DNA of 64,000 nt from an uncultured Treponema sp. (GTDB taxonomy: Bacteria; Spirochaetota; Spirochaetia; Treponematales; Treponemataceae), in the NCBI GenBank assembly GCA_900319625.1, contig ONPD01000003.1, forward strand, positions 124,001 to 188,000, given 5' to 3'. The notes beneath the pieces are model-generated. The model did no database searches and was not told where the DNA came from. It saw only the letters and a program-made list of their open reading frames with translations. Below, in pieces: positions 34,112-43,432 of the stretch. The position numbers and the translations under genes are program-made. The first letter of the stretch is position 1. Each line of letters opens with the position of its first letter.

Positions 34112-36496
34112 TTATCTTACCTCTGCTGTAAGTTTTGTTGCCTCGCTGTATTTTTTGAAGAAAAGCATATAAATCATGGCAGCAAGAATAGCAAATGACA
34201 CAACAAGACCGATTACGTTTACATTTCCTGTAAACAATTTTCCAAACTGGTTAATCATCAAAGCTACTGCGTAAGCAAGACCACACTGATAGCCGATTGC
34301 AAACCAGGTCCATTTTGCATTATTCATTTCGCGCTTGATGGCACCGATTGCGGCAAAACATGGAGCGCAAAGAAGGTTGAATACCAGGAATGAGAAGCCT
34401 GTTATGTTAGTAAATTCATGGGCAAGAGTCTGGTAAGTAGAAAGTTCTCCGCCGCCGTACAAAATACCCATAGTACCAACAATATTCTCTTTTGCAACAA
34501 GTCCTGTAATAGAAGCAACGGTTGCCTGCCAGTTTCCCCATCCCAGAGGGCTGAAAATCCAGGCGATGCATGAACCGATTTTTGCAAGGATAGAAGCGTC
34601 AAGCTCGTCTTCGGCAAGCATTCTGAAGCCGTCGTCAGCCCAGCCGAAGAATGATGTGAACCATACTACAATTGTAGAAAGCATAATGATTGTTCCGGCC
34701 TTTTTGATAAATGACCAGCCGCGTTCCCACATTGAGCGAAGAACATTTACTACAGTAGGCATATGGTAAGCAGGGAGTTCCATTACGAATGGAGCAGGAT
34801 TACCTGCAAACATCTTTGTCTTTTTAAGCATAATTCCAGAAATAATGATTGCGGCCATACCGATAAAGTAAGCTGAAGTTGCAACCCAGGCAGAACCCGC
34901 AAAAATTGCACCGGCAATCATAGCGATAAAAGGAACCTTTGCACCACAAGGAATGAAGGTTGTTGTCATAATTGTCATACGGCGGTCGCGTTCATTTTCG
35001 ATTGTACGGCTTGCCATAATACCAGGTACACCACATCCGGTTCCGACCAGCATAGGAATAAAGGATTTTCCCGAAAGTCCGAACTTGCGGAAGATACGGT
35101 CAAGAACGAAGGCAATACGGGCCATGTAACCGCAGGCTTCAAGGAAAGCAAGAAGCAGGAAGAGAACCAGCATCTGAGGAACAAAGCCAAGAACTGCACC
35201 ACAGCCGGCAACAATACCGTCAAGAATAAGGCCTGAAAGCCATTCAGCACAGCCGACTTTTTCAAGAAGGCTTCCGATAAGAACAGGAACGCCCGGAACC
35301 CAGATTCCATAATCCTCAGGAGCAGGACCTTCTTCCCCGTATTTTTCTGCCATAGCATTTGCTTCAGCAGTCATTTCTTCAGTAATTTCAATTGGATCAG
35401 AAAGCTCAAGTGTTTCTTCATCTTCTACGACGTAAGTGCTTTCTCCGGCATCAACAGCTTCAAGAATCAGAGCAGTATCACCGTATTCTTCCGCAGCTTC
35501 TTCATAAGCGGCAGTACCGATTCCAAAGAGGTGCCAACCGTCACCAAAAAGACCGTCGTTTGCCCAGTCTGTAGCAGAAGCACCAACTCCTACCATAGAA
35601 ATCCAGTAAACTGCAAACATGATGATTGCAAAAATAGGAAGACCAAGCCAGCGGTTGGTAACTACGCGGTCAATTTTGTCGGAAGTTGTAAGACCACCGA
35701 CATTTTTCTTTTTATAGCATGATTTAAGAATCTGAGCGATGTAAACATAGCGTTCATTTGTAATGATACTTTCAGCATCATCATCAAGTTCTTTTTCTGC
35801 TGCCTTAATATCAGCTTCAATGTGGCTCAAAGTCACCTTATCAATATTGAGACTTTCAAGAACCTTTTCATCACGTTCAAAAATCTTGATTGCGTACCAT
35901 CTCTGCTGCTCTTCCGGCATATTGTGAACGACAGCTTCCTCGATGTGGGCAATTGCGTGCTCAACAGCACCGCTGAATGTGTGGCGTGGCAAAGTTTTTG
36001 TTTCTTTTGCGGCCTTAATTGCCTCTTCAGCGGCTTCCATTACCCGGTCACCCTTCAAAGCAGAAATTTCAACAATTTTACAGCCAACCTGATGAGAAAG
36101 CTCATCAACGTCGATTTTATCACCGTTTTTCTTTACAAGATCCATCATATTGAGGGCAATTACAACAGGAATGCCAAGTTCAACAAGCTGAGTTGTAAGA
36201 TAAAGGTTTCTTTCAAGGTTTGTTGCATCAACAATGTTCAAAATTGCTTCAGGACGTTCACCGATAAGATAATTTCGTGCAACAACTTCCTCCAGTGTAT
36301 ATGGAGAAAGGGAATAAATTCCAGGAAGGTCAGTAATGATTACATCATCATGCTTTTTAAGTTTACCTTCCTTTTTTTCTACTGTTACTCCAGGCCAGTT
36401 TCCTACAAACTGATTTGAACCTGTAAGCGCATTAAAAAGTGTTGTTTTTCCCGCGTTAGGGTTTCCTGCAAGTGCAATACGAATATTTTTAGCCAT
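34112..36496 (-). CDS. feoB: Ferrous iron transporter FeoB
   Basis: This 794-residue protein has a cytoplasmic G domain (G1 GNPNAGKTT at 11-19, G3 DLPG at 56-59, G4 NMMD at 116-119). A helical GDI region and a polytopic domain with two gate repeats (FVPQMLVLFLLLAFLEACGY; PCGAKVPFIAMIAGAI) follow. It imports Fe2+ across the inner membrane. An acidic insertion of about 70 residues (roughly 330-397) follows the first transmembrane helix. I chose ATG 36496 because AGGGGG is six bases upstream; ATG 36499 is adjacent. Confidence 0.95.
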   Translation of the reverse strand: MAKNIRIALAGNPNAGKTTLFNALTGSNQFVGNWPGVTVEKKEGKLKKHDDVIITDLPGIYSLSPYTLEEVVARNYLIGERPEAILNIVDATNLERNLYLTTQLVELGIPVVIALNMMDLVKKNGDKIDVDELSHQVGCKIVEISALKGDRVMEAAEEAIKAAKETKTLPRHTFSGAVEHAIAHIEEAVVHNMPEEQQRWYAIKIFERDEKVLESLNIDKVTLSHIEADIKAAEKELDDDAESIITNERYVYIAQILKSCYKKKNVGGLTTSDKIDRVVTNRWLGLPIFAIIMFAVYWISMVGVGASATDWANDGLFGDGWHLFGIGTAAYEEAAEEYGDTALILEAVDAGESTYVVEDEETLELSDPIEITEEMTAEANAMAEKYGEEGPAPEDYGIWVPGVPVLIGSLLEKVGCAEWLSGLILDGIVAGCGAVLGFVPQMLVLFLLLAFLEACGYMARIAFVLDRIFRKFGLSGKSFIPMLVGTGCGVPGIMASRTIENERDRRMTIMTTTFIPCGAKVPFIAMIAGAIFAGSAWVATSAYFIGMAAIIISGIMLKKTKMFAGNPAPFVMELPAYHMPTVVNVLRSMWERGWSFIKKAGTIIMLSTIVVWFTSFFGWADDGFRMLAEDELDASILAKIGSCIAWIFSPLGWGNWQATVASITGLVAKENIVGTMGILYGGGELSTYQTLAHEFTNITGFSFLVFNLLCAPCFAAIGAIKREMNNAKWTWFAIGYQCGLAYAVALMINQFGKLFTGNVNVIGLVVSFAILAAMIYMLFFKKYSEATKLTAEVR

Positions 36497-36506
36497 CATC
36501 TTCCCC

Positions 36507-36728
36507 CTACTCAACTTCAATCATATCTGCATCTTCTTTGCGAAGAGACAGTTCATAACCACGAACAGTAACTTCAACAGGATCACCAAGAGGGGCAACT
36601 TTACGAACATAAACCTCTACGCCCTTTGTAACGCCCATATCCATAATTCTGCGTTTAACCGCACCTTCACCGTGGAGCTTTACAACCTTTACGGTTTCTC
36701 CAATCTTTACATCTTTTAAAGTTTTCAT
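36507..36728 (-). CDS. feoA: FeoA domain protein (second copy, next to feoB)
   Basis: This 73-residue SH3-like protein has LKDVKIGETVKVVKLHGEG, the family's RRIMDMGVTKGVEVYV stretch, and VRGYELSLRKEDADMIEVE at the end. FeoA is a small cytoplasmic partner needed for FeoB activity. It ends just before feoB and follows another feoA by 23 bases. Confidence 0.93.
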   Translation of the reverse strand: MKTLKDVKIGETVKVVKLHGEGAVKRRIMDMGVTKGVEVYVRKVAPLGDPVEVTVRGYELSLRKEDADMIEVE

Positions 36729-36751
36729 ATATTTTTTTACCTGCCTTAAGC

Positions 36752-36964
36752 CTAAATCATAATACGACGTGCCATATCTTCATTTATGGCAATACGCGAG
36801 TCTTTAACTTTTACGATTACATTTCCTGCCAGAGTGTTGATAATCTGGACATCTGAGCCTACAACAAAGCCCAGATTTTCAAGATGACGGCGAACTTCGT
36901 CGTTACCGCTGATTTTTTTGATGATATTTGATTCACCGACTTTTGCAAAAGATAGTGGCATCAA
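36752..36964 (-). CDS. feoA: FeoA domain protein (first copy)
   Basis: This 70-residue FeoA-fold protein (MMPLSFAKVGESNIIKKISG, then HLENLGFVVGSDVQIIN and VKDSRIAINEDMARRIMI) differs clearly from the second copy, so the pair is an old duplication rather than recent. Two FeoA genes ahead of feoB are common in anaerobes and suggest a heteromeric partner. It is the first gene after the operator region. Confidence 0.93.
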   Translation of the reverse strand: MMPLSFAKVGESNIIKKISGNDEVRRHLENLGFVVGSDVQIINTLAGNVIVKVKDSRIAINEDMARRIMI

Positions 36965-37013
36965 TTTTATTTACCTGCTCTTATATAGTATATAGAAGCT
37001 ATAACACTGTTAT

Positions 37014-37063
37014 GTTAGTAACCTCTAACCATATATGTTAGTGATTACTAACCTTTTATGCAA
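37014..37063 (-). promoter_or_regulatory. feo promoter with two palindromic operators
   Basis: Two 16-base elements, GTTAGTAACCTCTAAC (37014-37029) and GTTAGTGATTACTAAC (37037-37052), share dyad GTTAG/CTAAC and lie 23 bases apart. A candidate promoter reads TTGCAT (37063-37058), 17 bases, TAACAT (37040-37035). The second element lies inside it and the first overlaps the start point, a repressor arrangement. A DtxR/TroR-type iron or manganese regulator is inferred; Fur is possible. Confidence 0.6.
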
Positions 37064-37084
37064 TATGATTTAGAAAAAAAAGAT

Positions 37085-37135
37085 AAAAAAAAGTTCCCGC
37101 ACTGGTGATGTGAACTTCACACTGGCAGGAACTTT
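37085..37135 (-). terminator. Terminator of the efflux operon
   Basis: On the minus strand AAAGTTCC (37135-37128) pairs with GGAACTTT (37097-37090) and an eight-base T-run follows. The loop can fold further. It lies 21 bases after the PII-like gene. Confidence 0.75.
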
Positions 37136-37156
37136 CTCTAACAAATAGAAGATTAA

Positions 37157-37453
37157 TTAAAACTCATAGCCTGAAGAAATATAGCAGCCGATTCCTTCGG
37201 TTATAAAAAGCTTACGGAACTTTCTTACAACCATCTTAATCTTTTCTGCCTCATCTTCACTGCAGTAGATGATGAACATAAAATTCAACTGAGGCCAGAC
37301 GTTATCACCAAGATGAGGATTATGAAAACCGGCACCCATTACAGGATTGATCTTTGTAAACTTCTGTCCAACCCCAAGCTTTTTGAATTCTTCTGTAAAA
37401 TCCTCTTCCAAAGCCTGAGAGCACATAATTTCAATACGAACTTTGTTTTCCAT
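37157..37453 (-). CDS. PII-like small protein associated with an RND transporter
   Basis: The 98 residues have a ferredoxin-like alternation of strands and helices (VRIEIMCSQALEEDFTEEFK, then LNFMFIIYCSEDEAEKIKMV). This recalls PII-fold proteins encoded beside RND pumps. No T-loop uridylylation motif is evident. It is the last gene of the efflux operon, 9 bases after the pump, so binding a small ligand or regulating the pump is a reasonable guess. Family assignment is moderate. Confidence 0.55.
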   Translation of the reverse strand: MENKVRIEIMCSQALEEDFTEEFKKLGVGQKFTKINPVMGAGFHNPHLGDNVWPQLNFMFIIYCSEDEAEKIKMVVRKFRKLFITEGIGCYISSGYEF

Positions 37454-37462
37454 ATTTCAACC

Positions 37463-40400
37463 TCACTCCTTATCCTTCTTGTGTTTTTTATCTTTCTTGT
37501 GCTTCTTTTCTTTTTTGCCCTCTTTTGACTTTTCAGAAGATTTTTTGTCCTTCTTTTTCTTAGCCTTCTTCTTTTCGCCTTTCTCTTCTTTCTCATCATT
37601 TTCATCAAAAGAACTTTCGCTTACAGAAGGAAGCAAAGCTTTTCCTGCAGCGGCATTTTCACTTTGTTCAGAGCCGGCAGTTTTTACAGGCTCTGATTCA
37701 ATAAGCACTTTCTTTTCAGAAACTTCCTTATCAAAAACAACCTTCGATGCCGCACTTCTGGCAACAATATTTTCTGAATAGCCTTCCATATGCTCGATAT
37801 CTTCATCTGTAAAACCGCGGGCCTCAAGCTTTTTGCGTTCTTTGAGAGCCTTTTTAGCGGCCTTCTTTTCTGCCTTCTTTATGCGCTTAGAGTTGATGAT
37901 AAAGTAGATTGTAGGCATCAAGAAAAGTGTCATCAGAGAACCGAAGGTCATACCACCGAATACGGTAAGGGAAATTGGCTGCATAGAAGTATTTCCTTCA
38001 CCAGGGAAGAAGGCCATAGGAGCAAGGGAAATTACCGTTGTAAGGGTACTCATCAAAATAGGACGAAGACGGTTGCTGGCAGCCTGAATACAAGCTTCTT
38101 CAAGTCCAAGACCACGCTTACGAAGAAGGTTTGTGTAGTCAACAAGTACAATACCGTTGTTTACGATAGTACCTACAAGAACCAGCACACCCATAATCGT
38201 AATTACGTTGAGCTTTGTTCCTGTAATAGCGTAAATGGCAATTACACCAATAAAGGAAAGAGGAATCGTGAACAATACAATAAATGGATCTACAAGAGAT
38301 TCAAACTGACTGGCCATAACAACGAATACCAGAATGGCCGCCATAATGATGATAGCTCCGAATTTTACGACAGCTTCCATCATATCTGCAAAGTCACCGC
38401 TTAAAGTAATGCTTACAGCATCATCCTTTGGAATATTGTCATTAATAATCTTATTGATATTTTTCTGAATGATATCAAGGGAAACTCCCTGGACAGTTTT
38501 TGCAGTAACCTTGATGATTCGGGTCTGGTTCTGACGGTAAATTGTTACCGGAGAAGTTGTCTGTTCTACGTGGGCAAAGCTTGAAAGTGGAATGCGGGAA
38601 CCAAAGCTGTTCATAACAAAGATTGAGTCAAGATCCTTAAGCTTTTTGCGGTCTTTTTCTGCAAGTTTTACAACAACATCAATATCATCACCGTTTTTAG
38701 TGTAGCGGCTGGCTGTAACACCATTGATAGCAGCAGAGATTTCTGAACCCACACTGTAAACATTAAGACCAAGCTCATACATACGGTCACGGTCTACTAC
38801 AATTTCAGCCTGTGGAAGACCGTCTTCAAGGTCACTGGTTACAGAGGTAATAAAATCACTTCCGTAAGTTTCAAGAGCTTTCTGAACGTCAGTTGCTGTC
38901 TGTCTCAAAAGATTCAGATCATCACAGCGGATTTCAATTACAGTACCGCCCGAGCCTACGCTGTTCATATTCTGTGAGAATTTAATCTGGGTGCCAGGGA
39001 ATTCATTAAAGAAGGCCTGAACCTTCTGTTTTGCTGATTTATCATTATCCCAGCCTTTTTGTCTGTCCTTTGCATCATAGAAACTAAAGCGGACTGTTGC
39101 TTCGTTTGTAGTTGCACTTGAGGAAAGGAAGGAGCTTCCGCCTACCGTTGTAGAAGTATATTTTACTCCCTTCAAAACACCCCAGCACTTCTGCTGCAAA
39201 TCTGCAACAACCTGGGAAGTTGCGTCCAGAGTAGAACCTTTAGGAAGAGTTACATCAAGGCTGATTGTATTTTCTGATTCTTCAGGCATAAATACAAATC
39301 CGATCCATTTAATAGAAATAAAGGCTCCGATAAGAATTGCCAGAATAGTGAAAATAAAGAGCTTTCGGTGATGCAAAACCCATTTAACTCCGCGGCCGTA
39401 AACATTTCCAAGATTCAAAAAGAAGCGGTCAAAAGCGCGGTCAATACCGTATGAAATTCCCTTACGGTCTTTTTCTGTCATCTTATCAAGAGGAAGATAG
39501 GTTGAACACAAAACCGGAACCAGGGCAACCGCAACAAAAAGAGAACACAAAAGGGAGAAGATGATTGTAAAGGCAAGGTTATTGAACATCTGGCCCATCA
39601 TTCCAAGCTGCTTCTGAAAAAGTACCATTGGAAGGAAGATACATACAGAAGTAAGGGTACTTGAAGTAATAGAAGAAATCATTTCCTGAGAACCCAGAAT
39701 CGCAGAAACAGTAGGCTTTGCATCGGTCTGACGGTAGGCAAAGATATTTTCCAGAACTACGATTGAGTTATCTACAAGCATACCGATTCCAAGGAGCAAA
39801 CCGCCCATAGAAATCATATTGATGGAGATTCCCTTAAAATACATAAGCATAAGGGTGATGAAAACCGAAATCGGAATGGAAAGACCGATGATAAAGGTTG
39901 TCTTAAAGGAACGGAGGAAGATAAAGAGAATGATGATGGCAAGTGCCGCACCAATGATTACCGACTTTACAACCTCGTGTACAGTCTGCTCGATAATATC
40001 AGTTGTATTGTAGGTTTCTACAATCTGTAAGTCAGAAGGAATTTCGTTATTAAGACGGGCAACTGTCGCACGGACTTTTTTAGCGGCCGCAACAGAGTTT
40101 TTACCGCTCTGCTTTGTTACCATAAGCATTACAGAAGGCTCTGCATCGAGGAAAGCAAGAGTAGACTGTGTTTTATAACCTTCGTAAACATCAGCAATAT
40201 CGCGAAGGCGAAGGGTTACCATTTTTGGTACAGAAGCGCCGTCGCTTGTTGTAGTCTTGTAAGAAATTACAGTGTTTTTCAAATCCTCAAGATTTGTGTA
40301 TTTTCCGTTTGTCTTAATCGAATAGTTAATTTCATCACTTTCGATGGAACCACCAGAAGACTGAACGTTCTGGGCACCGATTACCTGGGCAATTGAACTT

Positions 40401-40996
40401 ACAGAAAGTCCGTATGCTTCAAGACGGTCGCGCGGAATATCAACATTGATTGAACGTTCACGTCCACCAACAACCTTTATGGAAGCAACACCATCAATCT
40501 GTTCCAGACGAGGCTGAATTGTATCTTCCGCAAGAGTTCGGATTTCCTCAGGAGTTCGCGGACCTTTTACAGTGAGCATCATAATAGGCATCATTGAAGG
40601 GTCCATTCGGATTGTTATAGGAGTTTTTGAGTCGGTCGGCAGATAGCTTCGGACAAGGTCTATCTTATCGCGGATATCGTTTGCCGCCGCATCAAGATTG
40701 GTTCCGTAGTTGAACTCCATAATGATAAGGCTCATACCTGTCATCGAGCGGGACTGGAGTTTTTTAAGGCCTGTAACACCTGAAAGCGAACCTTCCAATG
40801 TACGGGTAAGGCTCTGCTCTACTTCCTCTGGACCTGCGTTACCATACTGGGTATAAACAATCATATAGGGCAAGTCCATCTCAGGATACAAGTCAAGAGG
40901 AAGGCTTAACGTACAGTATATACCAAGGGCAACAAGCACTATGAAAACAAGCAGCGTTGTTACCGGCTTTTTTACAAATTTTTCTACAAATGTCAT
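37463..40996 (-). CDS. RND family efflux pump inner-membrane subunit
   Basis: This 1177-residue HAE1-type RND permease opens FVEKFVKKPVTTLLVFIVLV and has two halves of six transmembrane helices with large periplasmic loops. Helix 4 carries one Asp in GMLVDNSIVVLENI; AcrB has two. Helix 10 has VNNGIVLVDYTN where AcrB has Lys940, a pattern I know from SwrC-like pumps. It should expel amphipathic compounds using the proton gradient. About 140 cytoplasmic residues follow the last helix and end in a run of Lys-rich repeats, unusual for this family. Confidence 0.93.
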   Translation of the reverse strand: MTFVEKFVKKPVTTLLVFIVLVALGIYCTLSLPLDLYPEMDLPYMIVYTQYGNAGPEEVEQSLTRTLEGSLSGVTGLKKLQSRSMTGMSLIIMEFNYGTNLDAAANDIRDKIDLVRSYLPTDSKTPITIRMDPSMMPIMMLTVKGPRTPEEIRTLAEDTIQPRLEQIDGVASIKVVGGRERSINVDIPRDRLEAYGLSVSSIAQVIGAQNVQSSGGSIESDEINYSIKTNGKYTNLEDLKNTVISYKTTTSDGASVPKMVTLRLRDIADVYEGYKTQSTLAFLDAEPSVMLMVTKQSGKNSVAAAKKVRATVARLNNEIPSDLQIVETYNTTDIIEQTVHEVVKSVIIGAALAIIILFIFLRSFKTTFIIGLSIPISVFITLMLMYFKGISINMISMGGLLLGIGMLVDNSIVVLENIFAYRQTDAKPTVSAILGSQEMISSITSSTLTSVCIFLPMVLFQKQLGMMGQMFNNLAFTIIFSLLCSLFVAVALVPVLCSTYLPLDKMTEKDRKGISYGIDRAFDRFFLNLGNVYGRGVKWVLHHRKLFIFTILAILIGAFISIKWIGFVFMPEESENTISLDVTLPKGSTLDATSQVVADLQQKCWGVLKGVKYTSTTVGGSSFLSSSATTNEATVRFSFYDAKDRQKGWDNDKSAKQKVQAFFNEFPGTQIKFSQNMNSVGSGGTVIEIRCDDLNLLRQTATDVQKALETYGSDFITSVTSDLEDGLPQAEIVVDRDRMYELGLNVYSVGSEISAAINGVTASRYTKNGDDIDVVVKLAEKDRKKLKDLDSIFVMNSFGSRIPLSSFAHVEQTTSPVTIYRQNQTRIIKVTAKTVQGVSLDIIQKNINKIINDNIPKDDAVSITLSGDFADMMEAVVKFGAIIIMAAILVFVVMASQFESLVDPFIVLFTIPLSFIGVIAIYAITGTKLNVITIMGVLVLVGTIVNNGIVLVDYTNLLRKRGLGLEEACIQAASNRLRPILMSTLTTVISLAPMAFFPGEGNTSMQPISLTVFGGMTFGSLMTLFLMPTIYFIINSKRIKKAEKKAAKKALKERKKLEARGFTDEDIEHMEGYSENIVARSAASKVVFDKEVSEKKVLIESEPVKTAGSEQSENAAAGKALLPSVSESSFDENDEKEEKGEKKKAKKKKDKKSSEKSKEGKKEKKHKKDKKHKKDKE

Positions 40997-41016
40997 AAAC
41001 TTTTCCTTTACTCAGA

Positions 41017-41934
41017 CTACTCAGAAAGAGTAACAACTTTTACTTTGGAACCTTCACTAAGAAGACTCTGACCTTTTATTACGACAAGCATACCGGAAGT
41101 AAGTCCGTCAACAATTTCAGTTTTGTCATCGATTGTAAGGCCTAGTTTTACAGCCTGCTGATGAACTGAAGATTTTTTATCCTCGCCAGGAGCTTCATTC
41201 AGAGTGAAAACATAAGGCTCTCCGTCGCGGGTAACAATAGCCGTTGAAGGAAGAACAATTGTGTTATCGCGCGATTCAGTGATAAGTTTTACACGGGCAT
41301 ACATACCGATTTTGATTTTATTGTTGCGCTGAACAATGCGGATTTTTGTAAGCATTGTACGGCTTGAATTATCAAGAACAGGACTCACCTCTGTTACCTT
41401 TGCCCCGAAAATCTCTCCAGGATAAGCATCAAAAGTGAGTTCTACACGCTGACCTTCCTTTACGCGGCTGATAAAGCGCTCCGGAATGTTGATTTTAATT
41501 TCCATTTCTTCTGTATTACTGATTTTTGCAACCGGCATTGCCTGACTGACAGTTGTACCGATATTTGTAACAAGGGAAATAATGCGTCCTGCGGCAGGAG
41601 CCTTTACAGGGCTTTCTGAATAATTATAACCGGGTCGGCTTGCATCAACATAGGCGATAATCTGATCTTTCTTTACCATATCACCGACAGAAACCTTTAC
41701 GCCGGAAAGCTTTCCTGCCATATCAGGCATTACACTTACAGAAGAAACAGAATCAACGTCTCCTCCGAATTCAAGATAATCATCAAGAGTGCCGGCATTT
41801 ATTTTTTTTGCCGTTACAGCATAGAGTACTTCCTCTTCTTCCTGATTGTCTTTTGCAGACTTCTTTCCGCAGCCTGCAAAAACCGTAACAGCCATAATTA
41901 CCGAAGCAATAAAAATTATTTTTTTCATATCCAT
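41017..41934 (-). CDS. RND efflux periplasmic adaptor (membrane fusion protein), lipoprotein
   Basis: This 305-residue product has a signal peptide with lipobox FAGC. The lipoyl/barrel-sandwich part includes KINAGTLDDYLEFGGDVDSV and SPVKAPAAGRIISLVTNIG, and beta-barrel and membrane-proximal domains follow (VELTFDAYPGEIFGAKV). The helical hairpin is almost absent, so it is a short adaptor. It links the RND pump to the TolC-like protein encoded just upstream. Confidence 0.92.
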   Translation of the reverse strand: MDMKKIIFIASVIMAVTVFAGCGKKSAKDNQEEEEVLYAVTAKKINAGTLDDYLEFGGDVDSVSSVSVMPDMAGKLSGVKVSVGDMVKKDQIIAYVDASRPGYNYSESPVKAPAAGRIISLVTNIGTTVSQAMPVAKISNTEEMEIKINIPERFISRVKEGQRVELTFDAYPGEIFGAKVTEVSPVLDNSSRTMLTKIRIVQRNNKIKIGMYARVKLITESRDNTIVLPSTAIVTRDGEPYVFTLNEAPGEDKKSSVHQQAVKLGLTIDDKTEIVDGLTSGMLVVIKGQSLLSEGSKVKVVTLSE

Positions 41935-41947
41935 CCTCTTTTCTTTC

Positions 41948-43432
41948 CTACTTTGTTAATTTTGTGTTCAGCTGATTTTCAAGCTTAAGAACCGTTGTAA
42001 TAAAGGTAAACTTTTCGTTTGTAAGGCCAAGCTTTGCCTGACGAAGAGAAGTTTCCGCATCCTTTACGGCAAGTTCTTCCTGAGAACCGTTATTGTAGCC
42101 GCGCAAAGTTGAATTATAGGCTGCCTGGGCAACTTCAATATTTCGGTTCATAGAATTGATATTATCAAGACTCTTGTTGATATCAGCCACCGAATTGTGA
42201 ATTGTCATTTCAGTTTTCTGATAAAGCTGATCAAGCTGAAGCTCAGACTTTACAAGGCTTTGCTTCTGGTCTTTTATTGCCTGCATATTTGCGCTGAAAG
42301 GCAGCATATCAAATAAATTCTGATAAGCAAGAGTAATTGTAAGTTTTCCTCCATCTGAATAATTTGATTTTTCAAACCAATTCTTATTTATATTGTTTAC
42401 TGCAGGACTAAAGCCCCATCCGACAGACAGAGCCGGTGTGAAGGTTTTAAGATTTGAAGCTGAAATTCCTTTTTTCTGAAGTTCTATTCCGTTTTTTAAG
42501 CTTAAAACATCAGGATTCTGTTCTACATACTTTTCAAAAAGCTGAGAAGGATCAAGATTGCCCAGTTGCGCTCTAAGTTTTTCATAATCAGCATCAATAG
42601 AACCGCTGAGTTCAATTTCCTGTCCGTAAGGAAGGCCCAGTACAAGGGCAAGAGAATCAATTTTCTGAGTCAGCTGCTGACGCTCCCATTCTACATCCGG
42701 CTTTTTATTCAGATATGTTACGCGTGCATTTAAAAGTGAAAGTTCAGGAACCTGTCCGTTACGATAATTAATTTCTGCCTGCTTCATACGGGCTTCCGAG
42801 TTGGCAAGAGATTCCTCGTCAATTTTCAGTCTTTCCTGCATCAAAAGGATTCCATAAAAAAGCTGTGTTATCTGAAGCTCGATTTCCTTACAGGTTTTAT
42901 CCCAGGTAATTTTTCCGCCCTCATACTTCTTTTTTGTGATTATCATCTGTTCAATAATTGCAAGATTGAAATTCCAGTTGAACTGAAGGCTTCCTACCGG
43001 ATGCCATTTTGCAGATTCTTCATCGCCAAAGACATTTTTGATCATTGAATCAGCCATATCAGAAGCCTTTGTACTGTTTGAATCCATTAAATCAGCAACT
43101 GAAATTTGACCTGTATGCAATCCCATAATTGTTGCAGAAGTCTGCATTCCCTGTTTTACAGAATCCAGGTTATTGCTTCTCGCAAGAGTTCCGCTCACAC
43201 TTGCACTCGGTAAAAGAGTATTCCAGGAATAAGTATTTGCCCTCTTTTTCATTTCAAGGTCAATGGCAGAGCTTTTCAACGTTTTAGAATTTTCAAGCGC
43301 ATATTCCACTGCCTGGTCGATTGTAAGGGTGATTTTTTCTGAACCGGGAACTTTTGCATCCTGTGCGGCCAGAAAAGAAATACCTGCAGCAAAAACTAAA
43401 GATGCCGCAAATGCCTTATGAATGAGTTTCAT
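41948..43432 (-). CDS. TolC-like outer-membrane efflux protein
   Basis: The product of 494 residues has a signal peptide (AAGISFLAAQD) and two repeated TolC halves rich in long helices: LTIDQAVEYALENSKTLKS near the start and AYNSTLRGYNNGSQEELAVK near the end. It should form the trimeric outer-membrane channel of the pump. I start at ATG 43432 with a perfect AGGAGG upstream; the five-codon longer start overlaps that site. It overlaps the end of the regulator gene by 17 bases. Confidence 0.92.
   Translation of the reverse strand: MKLIHKAFAASLVFAAGISFLAAQDAKVPGSEKITLTIDQAVEYALENSKTLKSSAIDLEMKKRANTYSWNTLLPSASVSGTLARSNNLDSVKQGMQTSATIMGLHTGQISVADLMDSNSTKASDMADSMIKNVFGDEESAKWHPVGSLQFNWNFNLAIIEQMIITKKKYEGGKITWDKTCKEIELQITQLFYGILLMQERLKIDEESLANSEARMKQAEINYRNGQVPELSLLNARVTYLNKKPDVEWERQQLTQKIDSLALVLGLPYGQEIELSGSIDADYEKLRAQLGNLDPSQLFEKYVEQNPDVLSLKNGIELQKKGISASNLKTFTPALSVGWGFSPAVNNINKNWFEKSNYSDGGKLTITLAYQNLFDMLPFSANMQAIKDQKQSLVKSELQLDQLYQKTEMTIHNSVADINKSLDNINSMNRNIEVAQAAYNSTLRGYNNGSQEELAVKDAETSLRQAKLGLTNEKFTFITTVLKLENQLNTKLTK

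Noticed and set aside
35822..36418. 198-codon plus-strand frame antisense to feoB
   Set aside because: Shadow of feoB codons with no recognisable domain.
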